Shown: positions 48,855 to 59,135, counted from the stretch's first letter. The stretch: 64,000 nucleotides of DNA from Pelagibius sp964472095 (GCA_964472095.1 CAYYIV010000023.1:7516-71515), one strand, 5' to 3'. The notes: a model not told the origin generated them from the letters alone. A program made the numbers and translations.

Positions 48855-49866
48855 CGCCCTCCCCGGTGTCGCCGGCGATCTCGGCGGCGGCGCCTTCGGG
48901 CGTCCGGACCTCGGGCGCCGGCGGAATCTCCACCTCGGCCACGCCTTGGGTCGCGGCTACGCGGCGGGCGCCGCCCTTGCGGCCGTCACCCTTGATCGGC
49001 ACCACCTCGGCGCTCGGCGTCTTGTCGCGCAACAGGGCCAGGATGCGCACCAGGGTGGCGCGCAGGTCGCCACGCCGTACCACCATGTCGACCATGCCGT
49101 GGTCGAGCAGGTACTCGGCACGCTGGAAGCCCTCGGGCAGCGACTCGCGGATGGTCTCCTCGATGACCCGCTGGCCGGCAAAGCCGATAACGGCACCGGG
49201 CTCGGCCAGCGAGATGTCGCCCAGCATGGCGAAGGAAGCCGTGACGCCGCCGGTGGTGGGATCGGTCAGCACCACGATGTAGGGCAGACCGGCCTCCTTC
49301 ACCATGTCCACCGCGGCGACCGAGCGCGGCATCTGCATGAGCGAGAGGATGCCCTCCTGCATGCGTGCGCCGCCGGAGGCGGGAATGACGATCAACGGTG
49401 CTTCCTGCAACACCGCCAGGCGCGCGGCCGCCAGCAGGCCCTCGCCGACAGCGACGCCCATGGAGCCGCCCATGAAGGCGAAGTTGAAGACGGCGATGAC
49501 CGTCGGCTTGCCGTCCATGGTGCCGTGCGCCACCACGATGGCCTCGTCGGGACCGTTCTTGGCCTGGGCCTCGCGCAGGCGGTCGGTATAGCGCTTGCGG
49601 TCGCGGAACTTCAGCGGGTCGAGCGGCACCTCGGGAAGCTCAATCGCCTTGAAGGCGGCGTCGTCGAACAGCAGCTCGAGGCGGCGGCGCGCGGAGATGC
49701 GCATGTGAAAGCCGCAATGCGGGCAGACCCTGAGATTGTTCTCCAACTCGCGGTGAAAGATCATCTGGCTGCAGCTGGAGCACTTTTCCCAGAGGTTGTC
49801 CGGTACCTCGGGCTTCTGCACCAGGGCGCGGATCTTCGGCCTGACGTAGTTGGTGATCCAGTTCAT
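48838..49866 (-). CDS. accD: acetyl-CoA carboxylase carboxyltransferase beta subunit
   Basis: The 342-residue protein starts MNWITNYVRPKIRAL and has the zinc finger CSSCSQMIFHREL with a second pair CPHCGFH. The crotonase-type core follows (PASGGARMQEGILSLMQMPR, DPTTGGVTASFAMLGD). A C-terminal extension of about 50 residues is Ala/Pro/Glu-rich. With AccA it transfers CO2 from biotin to acetyl-CoA, the first step of fatty acid synthesis. The gene begins 21 bp after trpA. Confidence 0.96.
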   Translation of the reverse strand: MNWITNYVRPKIRALVQKPEVPDNLWEKCSSCSQMIFHRELENNLRVCPHCGFHMRISARRRLELLFDDAAFKAIELPEVPLDPLKFRDRKRYTDRLREAQAKNGPDEAIVVAHGTMDGKPTVIAVFNFAFMGGSMGVAVGEGLLAAARLAVLQEAPLIVIPASGGARMQEGILSLMQMPRSVAAVDMVKEAGLPYIVVLTDPTTGGVTASFAMLGDISLAEPGAVIGFAGQRVIEETIRESLPEGFQRAEYLLDHGMVDMVVRRGDLRATLVRILALLRDKTPSAEVVPIKGDGRKGGARRVAATQGVAEVEIPPAPEVRTPEGAAAEIAGDTGEGDAPRR

Positions 49867-49887
49867 GGGCGGGCTGCTCCCCCGAGG

Positions 49888-50887
49888 TTAAGCGGCGCGG
49901 CTGCTGCGTACGCCGCTGGCCAACGATTCTACCAGCGCCAGCACCTTGGCGGCCAGCCCTGGCTTGGCCTTGCCGTTCTCGTCCAGCTCCGCCTTCACCG
50001 CGTCGACGATGGCCGAGCCGACCACGGCTGCGTCGGCGATGCCGGCGATCGCGGCGGCCTGCGCCGGCGTGCGGATGCCGAAGCCGACGGCGATCGGAAG
50101 ATCGGTGTGGCGGCGCAGGCGGGCGACCGCCTCGCGCACATGGTCGGTCGGCACTGCGGCGGTGCCGGTGATCCCCATGATGGAGACGTAGTAGACGAAG
50201 CCGCTGGTGTTGTTCAGCACCGTCGGCANNNNNNNNNNNNNNNNNNNNNNNNNNNNNNNNNNNNNNNNNNNNNNNNNNNNNNNNNNNNNNNNNNNNNNNN
50301 NNNNNNNNNNNNNNNNNNNNNNNNNNNNCCCATGATGGAGACGTAGTAGACGAAGCCGCTGGTGTTGTTCAGCACCGTCGGCAGGCGCTTGTCGTCGGTG
50401 GTCGGCGTGGCCAGGCGGATCCAGTGCAGGCCGGCCTTCAGCGCCGGCAGGCAGAGCTCCGCGTCCTCCTCCGGCGGCAGGTCGACGATGATCAGGCCGT
50501 CGACTCCGGCCACCTTGGCGTCGGCGACGAAGCGCTCGACGCCGTAGCTGTAGATCGGGTTGTAGTAGCCCATCAGGATGATCGGCGTGTCGGCGTCGTC
50601 CTTGCGGAATGCGCACACCGCCGCCAGGGTCTTGGCCAGCGTCATGCCGGCTTTCAGCGCGCGCAGGCTGGAGGCCTGGACCGGCGGCCCCTCGGCCATG
50701 GGGTCGGAGAAGGGCATGCCGACCTCGATGAGGTCGGCGCCGGCGCCCGGCAGGCCCTTGATGATCTCCAGCGAGGTCTCCGGGTCGGGATCGCCGGCGG
50801 TGACGAAGGCCACCAGCGCGCCGCGCCCGGCGGCCTTCAGCGCGGCAAAGCGCCTTTCGATGCGACTCTCTCCGCTCACAGCTCCAC

Positions 50888-50891
<4 letters not shown>
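49888..50891 (-). CDS. trpA: tryptophan synthase alpha subunit, interrupted by an N run
   Basis: The gene begins at a GTG at 50891 overlapping the trpB stop, with GGAG 7 nt upstream. The N-terminal part (RIERRFAALKAAGRGALVAFVTAGDPD, LIEVGMPFSDPMAEGP) breaks at the N run 50229-50328. The C-terminal part (TAAVPTDHVREAV, AVGFGIRTPAQAAAI) continues to 49888 in another apparent frame. Removing the N run and one copy of the flanking 55-bp repeat gives 849 bp in a single frame, 282 residues, normal for TrpA. The enzyme cleaves indole-3-glycerol phosphate to indole for TrpB. Confidence 0.93.
50174..50383. other. scaffold gap flanked by a duplicated 55-bp contig end
   Basis: Positions 50174-50228 and 50329-50383 are identical 55-bp sequences on either side of exactly 100 Ns (50229-50328). 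This is what results when two contigs overlapping by 55 bp are joined with a fixed-size gap. The biological sequence is probably continuous and 155 bp shorter here. Confidence 0.9.
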
Positions 50892-52120
<1,229 letters not shown>

Positions 52121-52234
52121 GGGGGACGTCTTGTCCTTGTTCGCGTTAGCTTGGTTTGTGAAGGGCGGACTTTGCCCGATTGGGGCGGTCTCCGCAATGC
52201 CCGGAAGCTGCGGTTTCCGCCGTTTCAGGGGTCG

Positions 52235-52882
52235 CTAGAGCGCCCGGGCGGCCGCCAGGAAAGCCCGGATTTTCTGCGGATTCTTGAGCCCCGGCGCGTC
52301 CTCGACGCCGGAGGAGACGTCCACCGCCGGCGCGCCCGACAGGGCGACCGCCCGGGCGACGTTCTCCGGCGTCAGGCCGCCGGCCAGCATCCACGGCAGC
52401 GGCCAGGCGGTGCCGGACAGCAGAGTCCAGTCGAAGGCCACGGCATTGCCGCCCGGCAGGGCGTCCTTCATTTCCGCCGGGGGCTTGGCGTCGAACAGCA
52501 GGCGGTCGGCGACGGGCAGGAAGGGCTCGACGGCCTCGAGATCCCCGGCCTGGCGCAGCTTCACCACCTTCATGACCGGCAGGCCGAAGCGCGCCTTGAC
52601 GGCGGCGACCCGCTCAGGGCTCTCGCTGCCGTGCAGCTGCAGGAGATCGAGGGGCACCGCCTTCAAAATACCCTCGATGGTGGCGTCCTCGGCATCGACC
52701 AGCAGGCCGGTCTTGACGATGCCCGGCGGGATCAGTGCGGCCAGCGGCGTGGCCTCATGCGGCGTGACGGCACGCGGGCTGCGTGGATAGAACACCAGCC
52801 CGACGAAGGCGGCCCCGCCCTCGACGGCGGCGGTCATCGACTCGGGTGTCGAGATCCCGCAGATTTTCACCTGGACAGTCAT
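52235..52882 (-). CDS. trpF: phosphoribosylanthranilate isomerase
   Basis: The 215-residue TIM barrel begins VQVKICGISTPESM (catalytic cysteine in KICG) and contains GLVFYPRSPRAVT, LLQLHGSESPE and AVDVSSGVEDAPGLKNPQKI near the end. It isomerises N-phosphoribosylanthranilate in tryptophan synthesis. It heads trpF-trpB-trpA. Confidence 0.96.
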   Translation of the reverse strand: MTVQVKICGISTPESMTAAVEGGAAFVGLVFYPRSPRAVTPHEATPLAALIPPGIVKTGLLVDAEDATIEGILKAVPLDLLQLHGSESPERVAAVKARFGLPVMKVVKLRQAGDLEAVEPFLPVADRLLFDAKPPAEMKDALPGGNAVAFDWTLLSGTAWPLPWMLAGGLTPENVARAVALSGAPAVDVSSGVEDAPGLKNPQKIRAFLAAARAL

Positions 52883-52924
52883 GGCGCGGGATTAGCGCCT
52901 CTCGGATGCGCGAAGTCAACCGGG

Positions 52925-53710
52925 TCAGTCGAAGCGCTCGAGGACTTCCTTGTCGGGCGCCGGCACCCAGCCGGTGCAGTTGCGAAAGGCGATAACATAG
53001 AAGGCGAGGGAGAGCGCCTCCACCAGCCACATGTTGGCATGCCATAGCAGTAGGGCGACGAAGGTTCCGGAATCGGAGTCTCTCAAGGAGTCCGTCAAAA
53101 GGGCGAGCAGCCGATTGATGCCTTCCGCGGGCAGAACGACGCTGAGCCCGATCGCGATGAAGAGGGTGAAGGAGATGCCGCGCGTGTGCCGCCAGGCATG
53201 GGCGAAGCTATAGGGCTCGTCGACCGCCGCTGCGACGTATACGAAAGCAAAGCGAAGGCCGAGGTAGAGCAACGGCATAAACAGCGCCCAGTAGGCGATG
53301 GTGGCCTCTGTGCCATCGATCCCCAATGCCACCGAAAGGTAATGGAAGAACGTCAGCGGCAGGTTGATGACCGAGAGCAGCAGCGCGTAGCCGAGAAAAC
53401 GCCCATGCCGCGCCCGCAGCCGTGGAAATACCACGACGTCACCGGAGGTCGGTCCGAGCAGCAGGAAGCGCAGCCAGGCGACCGCCATGAGAGTCCAGGG
53501 CAGCTCGGCGCCGAACTCCCGCACCAGGCGGTATTCGAGGGGGCCGAGCAGAGTGCCCAGCACGGTGATCAGAAACAGCAAGACAAACGGCAGCACCGTC
53601 ACCTTCGCCATCGTCGCCAGGTTGCCGAACACGAGACGATAGGCCTCCGAAACGGTGGGCAACAGCGGCAGCGGCGCCACGGCGCCAGATGGCGGCTCCG
53701 CCTGGATCAT
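52925..53710 (-). CDS. multi-pass membrane protein of unknown function
   Basis: The 261-residue protein has about six hydrophobic segments (for example VTVLPFVLLFLITVLGTLLG, LLLSVINLPLTFFHYLSVAL, TLFIAIGLSVVLP). The conserved-looking block is EPYSFAHAWRHTRG, and it ends in FRNCTGWVPAPDKEVLERFD. The protein at 53957 shares EEPYSFAYAWQHTKGQ and FRTCTGWVPAAP at equivalent places, so the two are paralogues. The ATG overlaps the stop of the preceding 52-residue ORF by ATGA. I do not recognise a characterised family; the layout resembles glycerophosphodiester phosphodiesterase membrane-domain proteins. Confidence 0.8.
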   Translation of the reverse strand: MIQAEPPSGAVAPLPLLPTVSEAYRLVFGNLATMAKVTVLPFVLLFLITVLGTLLGPLEYRLVREFGAELPWTLMAVAWLRFLLLGPTSGDVVVFPRLRARHGRFLGYALLLSVINLPLTFFHYLSVALGIDGTEATIAYWALFMPLLYLGLRFAFVYVAAAVDEPYSFAHAWRHTRGISFTLFIAIGLSVVLPAEGINRLLALLTDSLRDSDSGTFVALLLWHANMWLVEALSLAFYVIAFRNCTGWVPAPDKEVLERFD

Positions 53711-53865
53711 TCGAAGCGCTCGAGGATCTCATGGCGCGGTGTGCCCCAGCCGCTGAGTTGCGCGTGGGCGGAGGCGCGCGCGTCCGTCGTCAGGCAGAAG
53801 ATGGCGCGGAAGGTTGCGCCGAAGGCCAGCTTCGCCGAGGCCAGCCGCGCTTCCGTCATGGTCAT
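53707..53865 (-). CDS. 52-residue ORF coupled to the membrane protein
   Basis: This short frame starts at an ATG at 53865 (a second ATG two codons later) with GGGAG 6 nt upstream, and its TGA overlaps the next ATG. The product contains LAFGATFRAIFCLTTDARAS and ends GWGTPRHEILERFE, which resembles the GWVPAPDKEVLERFD tail of the downstream protein. Sixteen bases (tcgaagcgctcgagga) are identical at both gene ends. It may be a genuine small protein or the remnant of a truncated duplicate. Function unknown. Confidence 0.6.
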   Translation of the reverse strand: MTMTEARLASAKLAFGATFRAIFCLTTDARASAHAQLSGWGTPRHEILERFE

Positions 53866-53956
53866 GCAAGGCTCCCTCGGACGGCTTGTCGAACTCCCAA
53901 CCGGGACGATAGCCGCCGCCGGTGAACTCGACCAAAGGAAAGGGGCTGGGTGCGGC

Positions 53957-54832
53957 CTAAAAGCCGCCGTTGCGGTCCTCGTCCTGCGGCGCCGGCAGGG
54001 TCGCCGGTGCGGCCGGCACCCAGCCGGTGCAGGTGCGGAAGGCCAGGGCGACGATGCTGTAGAGCACCGCCAGCACCGCCATGGACAGAGCCTCGGTGAC
54101 CATCTTCAGGGTGAGCGTGGCAATGGGCGAGACTTCCAGCGCCTGGCCATCATCGGTCAGTTGGCCGGCACCGGGCGCCGGGGTGCCGCCCATCTGCACT
54201 GCCGCGAGATCGAAGAGAGAGACGCCGACCACCGCGGTGAAGAGGGCGCTGACCAGCAGACTGACCGCCAGCATCAGGGGAATCCCCGCCAGCAACAGCA
54301 GCAGAGTGAGGCGCCAGCCCTGTCCCTTGGTGTGCTGCCAGGCATAGGCGAAGCTGTAGGGTTCCTCGACCGCCAGGGCGGGAAAGAGGAAGCAGCAGCG
54401 TGAAGCCAGGTACAGCAGGCCGATGGCTACCACTGCCGAAGGCACCGGCAGGACCATCGTCAACATGCCGCCGAAGACCAGCAGTCCAGTCCCAAGCATC
54501 AGCCCGAAACCGAAGAAACGCCAGTGCCGCCGATCCCAGCGCAGCACGGGCCGCACCAGTCCCGCCGGTCCGAGCAGCATCACGCGGTACCAGTTGACGC
54601 CGAAGTGGCTGTAGGCGGCGATCGGCGCCAGCAGCATGAGCAGCAGCGTGAAGGGATTGGGTGGCAGCACAAGGGCAACCACTGTGGTGGCACCAAGCAG
54701 CAGCAGGCCGCCGGCGGCGGCGCGCAGCAACAACGCCGGATCGCTGTAGGCCGCAGTGAAGGCAGCGATCAGCGTATCGAAAATCGGCAGGTTCGCCACC
54801 GCCTGGGGCGGCGGCTGGTTGTTGGCGTTCAT
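53957..54832 (-). CDS. multi-pass membrane protein, paralogue of the 52925 protein
   Basis: The 291-residue product has about six membrane helices (LLLRAAAGGLLLLGATTVVALVL, FGFGLMLGTGLLVFGGMLTMVL, LTLLLLLAGIPLMLAVSLLVSAL, MVTEALSMAVLAVLYSIVALAF). It shares EEPYSFAYAWQHTKG and FRTCTGWVP with its neighbour. The ATG at 54832 is chosen because the open frame further upstream runs into pyrF; no good ribosome site is seen. It lies 13 bp after the pyrF stop, so it is probably in the pyrF operon. Function unknown. Confidence 0.8.
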   Translation of the reverse strand: MNANNQPPPQAVANLPIFDTLIAAFTAAYSDPALLLRAAAGGLLLLGATTVVALVLPPNPFTLLLMLLAPIAAYSHFGVNWYRVMLLGPAGLVRPVLRWDRRHWRFFGFGLMLGTGLLVFGGMLTMVLPVPSAVVAIGLLYLASRCCFLFPALAVEEPYSFAYAWQHTKGQGWRLTLLLLLAGIPLMLAVSLLVSALFTAVVGVSLFDLAAVQMGGTPAPGAGQLTDDGQALEVSPIATLTLKMVTEALSMAVLAVLYSIVALAFRTCTGWVPAAPATLPAPQDEDRNGGF

Positions 54833-54845
54833 GCGGCTGTCAGTG

Positions 54846-55583
54846 TCACGCCTCGACGCCGGCCGCGTCCAGGTCGGCCGCAATGCGTCGGGCGGCGGCC
54901 AGGGGGTCATCCGCCGCCGCGATGGGTCGGCCGATGACGATGTGGTCGGCCCCGGCGGCGATGGCGTCTTCGGGTGTCATGATTCGCTTCTGGTCGCCGG
55001 CTGCCGACCAGTGTGGACGGATGCCGGGTACCACCAGCAGAAAGTCCGGGCCGCAGGCCTTGCGCAGCAGGGTGATCTCCCTGGACGAGCAAACCACGCC
55101 GTCAAGCCCGCTTTCCTGCGCCAGGCGGGCCAGGCGCTCGACCTGGACCTCGAGCGGGCCCAGCTGTCCGACCTCTTTGAGGTCGGCGGCGTCCAGGCTG
55201 GTCAGCACGGTGACGCCGATCACCTTGGGCAGCTCGATGCCGAGATCCTCGGCAGTTTCGCGCGCCGCCTCGGCCGCCGCCGTCATCATGGCGCGTCCGC
55301 CGGAAGCGTGCACGTTGAGGATCCTGGGCCGAAGGTGGACGGCGGCACGCACCGCGCCGGCCACGGTGTTGGGGATGTCGTGGAACTTCAGGTCGAGGAA
55401 CAGCGGCGCGCCGCCGGCGGCCAGGCGCACGCCGTCCGGTCCATGGGCGGTAAACAGTTCCTTACCGATCTTCACGCCGCCGACGGCGCCGACCAGCTGG
55501 CGCGCGATGCGCGCCGCCTTGTCGACGTCCGCCGTGTCGAGGCCGACGAAGATGCGTTCGTGGGGGGCGAGTTTCGTAGTCAT
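54846..55583 (-). CDS. pyrF: orotidine 5'-phosphate decarboxylase
   Basis: The 245-residue TIM barrel has FVGLDTADVDKAARIA, then the catalytic DLKFHDIPNTVAGAVRA (D-K-D), VCSSREI, LLVVPGIRP and VIGRPIAAADDPLAAAR. It makes UMP in pyrimidine synthesis. It is complete. Downstream come the two paralogous membrane proteins. Confidence 0.96.
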   Translation of the reverse strand: MTTKLAPHERIFVGLDTADVDKAARIARQLVGAVGGVKIGKELFTAHGPDGVRLAAGGAPLFLDLKFHDIPNTVAGAVRAAVHLRPRILNVHASGGRAMMTAAAEAARETAEDLGIELPKVIGVTVLTSLDAADLKEVGQLGPLEVQVERLARLAQESGLDGVVCSSREITLLRKACGPDFLLVVPGIRPHWSAAGDQKRIMTPEDAIAAGADHIVIGRPIAAADDPLAAARRIAADLDAAGVEA

Positions 55584-55630
55584 GGCCTCTTCCTACCAGA
55601 GCATCGCCTGCCGGTCACCCACACCGTTGC

Positions 55631-56749
55631 CTAGGCGCGGGTCAGGGTCTGATGGCGGCCCTCCGCCCAGAGGCGGAACTGTTTGAAGGAGATCTCGCCC
55701 GTCGCGGTGCGGGCGAGCTGCTCGCCCATGAGGGCGCCGAACTTGAACATGTGCCCGCTGCAGCCGCCGATCAGCAGGATCGGCCCGTTGCTCTCGGTGA
55801 CGAAGCGCTCGTCCGGAGACACGGCATAGGGGCAGACCTGGCCGCGCAACACCTTGTAGTCGGCGAAGTCATGCAGCAGCGGGGCGAAGGCGGAAGCCAC
55901 CTCGGCCGCCTCGTTGCGGCCCAGCGGGTCCAGGTTGTCCGGGTCGCCGGGTCGCCGGTGCTGGCCGCAGCCGAATTTCAGCTCGCTGCCGCCGGCCGGC
56001 GGCGCCGCGTAGATGTCCACCTCGTTCAGCAGGTGGACCATGACCGGCGCCTTCGCCCAGCTCTCGGCATGGGCTTCCGGAGGTTCCATGTAGGCAACGA
56101 CCTGGCGGTGCGGCACAGCACGGCGCTTGAGTTCCGGGAACAGCTTGGCGGTCCAGGCGCCGGCGGCCACCACGATGGCGTCGGCGGTCTCGCGCCTGCC
56201 GTTCTCCAGGGTGACGGCGCTGGCCGCCGGGTCGACGCCCACCACGCGGGCCTCGCCGCGCAGGCTGACGCCGCGGCGGCCGAGGTCGCGGATCAGCGAA
56301 TCGACGATGCGCGAGGCAAACAGCAGGCCACCGGTCTTGTTGTAGAGGCCCCAGGCTTCCGGGGGCGCCTTCATGAAGGGGCAGAGCGCCTCGATCTGCT
56401 TGGCGTCCAGGGTCTCGTAGTCGAGGCCCAGGTGATCGAGGGTCTGGCGCGAGAGGTCGGCCCAGTCGCCCTCCTCCGTCGACAGCGCCAGGCTGCCGAC
56501 CTCGGCATAGTGGGATTCGCCGAGATCGTCCCACAGGCGCTGCCAGGACCTCAGGGCGTCGACCGTCATGGCGCAGTAGCCGGGCTGGTCGGAATAGGGC
56601 AGGCGGATCAGGCGGTGCTGGTCGTAGGACGCGCCGCCCTCGTGCGGCAGCGGCCCCTGCTCGAAAAGCAGCGCCTCGTGGCCGCCGCGCGCCAGGGCCC
56701 AGGCCGTCGACAGACCGACGATGCCGCCCCCGATGATGATGACCTTCAT
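55631..56749 (-). CDS. FAD-dependent sarcosine / N-methyl amino acid oxidase
   Basis: The 372-residue enzyme starts with the FAD fingerprint VIIIGGGIVGLSTAWALARGG. It has H45 in the YDQHRLIRLPY segment and C306 in QVCPYAVSPDERF, the place of the covalent-FAD cysteine of monomeric sarcosine oxidase. GGCSGHMFKFGAL follows as in that family. The ATG at 56749 is chosen; the upstream frame is not domain-like. It would oxidise a secondary amine such as sarcosine or N-methyltryptophan to an imine plus peroxide. The exact substrate is unknown. Confidence 0.88.
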   Translation of the reverse strand: MKVIIIGGGIVGLSTAWALARGGHEALLFEQGPLPHEGGASYDQHRLIRLPYSDQPGYCAMTVDALRSWQRLWDDLGESHYAEVGSLALSTEEGDWADLSRQTLDHLGLDYETLDAKQIEALCPFMKAPPEAWGLYNKTGGLLFASRIVDSLIRDLGRRGVSLRGEARVVGVDPAASAVTLENGRRETADAIVVAAGAWTAKLFPELKRRAVPHRQVVAYMEPPEAHAESWAKAPVMVHLLNEVDIYAAPPAGGSELKFGCGQHRRPGDPDNLDPLGRNEAAEVASAFAPLLHDFADYKVLRGQVCPYAVSPDERFVTESNGPILLIGGCSGHMFKFGALMGEQLARTATGEISFKQFRLWAEGRHQTLTRA

Positions 56750-57008
56750 TGACTTGCAACCTTCTTGCCGGGCACCGCCGCCCCTACCGTCGTCCGGGGC
56801 GGGGATCGGCCGCGTCGGATCACGCGGGTGGCGCCGCGTCTTCCATAGCGCCCGGGCGGCCCGAAATCCAGTACCGGAATTCGGCCTCTGCTCCCCGCCC
56901 GGCACCACCTCGGCCAGGGCCTCGGTCGCCGCCGAGCGCGGCGGCCCGTGCGGCGAGGCTCCCCAATATGGGCCGAGCGAGCAACGAGAATGCGCCTGGC
57001 GTCAATAT

Positions 57009-57944
57009 CTAATAGCGCTCGAAGACCAGCTGCGCCGCAGCCAGATCCTCTATGGCGGTGCCGACCGACTTGAACAGCGTGACCTGGTCGTAATAGCGCC
57101 GGCCGCTGCGATCGCCGCGGGTCAGTTCGAAGAGGTCGCCGGCGATGTCGTCGGCCGACAGCGCGCCGGCCGCGACGGCCTGCACGATGTCGCCGCCCTC
57201 CTTGGTGGCGCCGGCGCGGGTGTCGACGAAGACACGGGCGCGGCGCATCACCGCATCGTCGGTCTCGCGCATGTCGGGCCGAAAGGCGCCGACGAGGTCG
57301 ATGTGCTGGCCCGGCTGCAGCCAGTCGCCCTGGATCAGCGGAGCCTTCGACAGGGTGGCGCAGGAGATGACGTCGGCGCCGCGCGCGGCGGACTCCAGAT
57401 CGTCGGTCCAGTCGACACGGAAGTCGCGGCGGTTCATGCGTTTGGCCAGGCGCTGCGCCTTCTCCGGTGTGCGGCCCCAGATCAGCACGTTGCAGATCGG
57501 CCGGACCGCCGCGTGGGCAACGATGAGCTGCGGCGCCAGGGCGCCGGTGCCGACCATCAGCAGGCGCTCCGCATCCGGGCGCGAGAGATAGCTGGAGGCC
57601 AGCGCCGAGGCGCCGGCGGTGCGCTTCACCGTCAGTGTCGGTCCGTCGATCAGCGCCAGCGGCGAGCCGTTCTTGCCGTCGACCAGCACGTAGATGCCCA
57701 TCACCGCCGGCAGGTCCTGCGCGGCGTTGTCGGGAAACACCGTCACCATCTTGATGCCGATGTGGCGGTCGACCTGCCAGGCCGGCATCAGCAGCAGCGT
57801 GGCGGTGCTGCCGCCGCTGACCTCGATGTCGTGGTGATGGCGCACGGGAACCCGGATGTCGCGCCGGAAAGCCTGGCGCAGGCGTTCGACCAGTGAGGGA
57901 TAGTCGAGGGCAGCCTCGACCTCGGCAGCAGAGATGATGCGCAT
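57009..57944 (-). CDS. ornithine cyclodeaminase / mu-crystallin family protein
   Basis: The 311-residue NAD(P)-dependent enzyme has the IGIKMVTVFPDNAAQDLPAV block, LTVKRTAGASALAS and the Rossmann loop LLMVGTGALAPQLI with WGRTPEKAQRLA, then GADVISCATLS. The ATG at 57944 is chosen over a longer frame reaching into lapA. It could act on ornithine, alanine or a cyclic imine; with the neighbouring amine oxidase a role in imino-acid handling is possible. It lies 17 bp after lapA. Confidence 0.87.
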   Translation of the reverse strand: MRIISAAEVEAALDYPSLVERLRQAFRRDIRVPVRHHHDIEVSGGSTATLLLMPAWQVDRHIGIKMVTVFPDNAAQDLPAVMGIYVLVDGKNGSPLALIDGPTLTVKRTAGASALASSYLSRPDAERLLMVGTGALAPQLIVAHAAVRPICNVLIWGRTPEKAQRLAKRMNRRDFRVDWTDDLESAARGADVISCATLSKAPLIQGDWLQPGQHIDLVGAFRPDMRETDDAVMRRARVFVDTRAGATKEGGDIVQAVAAGALSADDIAGDLFELTRGDRSGRRYYDQVTLFKSVGTAIEDLAAAQLVFERY

Positions 57945-57961
57945 CAGGCCGTCCGCACCAG

Positions 57962-58327
57962 TCAGTGACCGCTGGAAACCGTCTTCAGCCCGCTTGCCGG
58001 GCTTGCCAGCTGCGGCGCGCTGCTGCCGGCAGGGCCGCGCGATACTGCGGCGGCTCGCTTCAGTTCGACCAGCTCGCGCTCCAGGATGGCGGCGCGCTGC
58101 TCGGCGCGGCGAGCGCGGGCGCGGGCGGCGCCGAAACGCAGCCACATGAGGAAGGCGCCGACGAGAAAGCCGCTCAGCAGGCTGCCCAGCAGCACCAGCG
58201 CAAAAGGTAGGCTGAGCTGGTACTCGAAGGGCCAGAAGTCGATAGCCACCTGCTCCAGGTTCGTCGCCGTGAAGGTCACGAAGACGATCAGGAACAGAAG
58301 GGTGATGATCCAGTAGACGTAGTGCAC
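57962..58327 (-). CDS. lapA: LapA-domain membrane protein
   Basis: Two membrane helices (VHYVYWIITLLFLIVFVTF and LPFALVLLGSLLSGFLVGAF) flank the TATNLEQVAIDFWPF motif typical of LapA. A basic coiled coil and a disordered tail follow. The GTG at 58327 starts at the usual HYVYW opening; an ATG at 58405 adds 26 residues. LapA/YciS works with LapB in LPS control in E. coli. It is downstream of ihfB on the same strand. Confidence 0.86.
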   Translation of the reverse strand: MHYVYWIITLLFLIVFVTFTATNLEQVAIDFWPFEYQLSLPFALVLLGSLLSGFLVGAFLMWLRFGAARARARRAEQRAAILERELVELKRAAAVSRGPAGSSAPQLASPASGLKTVSSGH

Positions 58328-58429
58328 GGTTGCAAAGATCGCTCGGGTTGCCGGCGAAGGAGTGGGCGAGTCTAACCCAATCGACACTACATCGCGAGGC
58401 CCCAAGTGATCCGGGAACGGCTGGCGTAC

Positions 58430-58711
58430 TCAGCGGCTGTTCAGGCGCTCGCGCAGCTGCTTGCCGGTCTTGAAGAAAGGCACGTGCTTTTCCGACACGC
58501 TTACCGCTGCGCCGGTGCGCGGGTTGCGGCCGACGCGCGCCTCGCGGCGCTTGACCGAGAAGGCACCGAAACCGCGCAGCTCGACCCGGTCCCCTCGTGC
58601 CAGGGCTTCGCTGATCTCGTCGAAGATCGTCGTGACGATACGCTCCACGTCACGATGGTAGAAATGCGGATTGATATCCGCGATGTGTTGGATCAATTCA
58701 GACTTTGTCAT
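58430..58711 (-). CDS. ihfB: integration host factor beta subunit
   Basis: The 93-residue DNA-bending protein has MTKSELIQHIADINPHF, VELRGFGAFSVKRREAR and the arm GRNPRTGAAVSVSEKHVPFFKTGK. It pairs with IhfA, encoded elsewhere. Position near rpsA and lapA is typical. Confidence 0.96.
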   Translation of the reverse strand: MTKSELIQHIADINPHFYHRDVERIVTTIFDEISEALARGDRVELRGFGAFSVKRREARVGRNPRTGAAVSVSEKHVPFFKTGKQLRERLNSR

Positions 58712-59047
58712 AGCGACGTCATCCCCTCCCGACGCGCCAAGCGGTCGGAGTCCCCATCCCGTTTACCTCCCGCAGATCGCGGGCCGCCGCCGGCTTCTTG
58801 CTTGGATCAAGGAATTCACCCTGAGGCCTTCCCCTGCTCCGGCGTGCAGACCACGCTGCATCTTGTGCGTCAGGGGCTTCAGCTCCAGGCGCAAGTGGGG
58901 AAACGTTGCCAGAGGAATGCGCGGGCGTCAAGGATAAGCCTTTCAGAACAAACGTTTATTCGATGAATAAGAGGGGAGAAAAACGGCGGAGAGGCGTGGA
59001 ATCTTTGCGTTTTCCCAGGCCGCGTGGCGGCAAGGCCAAAAGAAAAC
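58712..59047. other. intergenic region ihfB-rpsA
   Basis: About 336 bp between the ihfB start and the rpsA terminator contain only unlikely short ORFs (for example 58719-58931 on the minus strand, low complexity). The ihfB promoter should lie here. An AT-richer patch stands near 58930-58990. In many relatives, as I recall, sppA occupies this interval; it is not here. Confidence 0.5.
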
Positions 59048-59072
59048 GGCCCGCCGGGGGGTCCGGCGGGCC
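59048..59072 (-). terminator. intrinsic terminator of rpsA
   Basis: On the minus strand a 10-bp GC-rich stem (GGCCCGCCGG / CCGGCGGGCC) is followed by TTTTCTTTT. It lies 63 bp after the rpsA stop. Confidence 0.85.
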
Positions 59073-59135
59073 GCTGTCAGGGTAGGTAGAAGGGCTTTGG
59101 GGACCGGACGCGAAGGCGCCGGCCCCGTCGCCGGA

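Noticed and set aside
58719..58931. 70-residue minus-strand ORF upstream of ihfB
   Set aside because: Low-complexity Ala/Pro/Arg composition, no ribosome site and no recognisable family.
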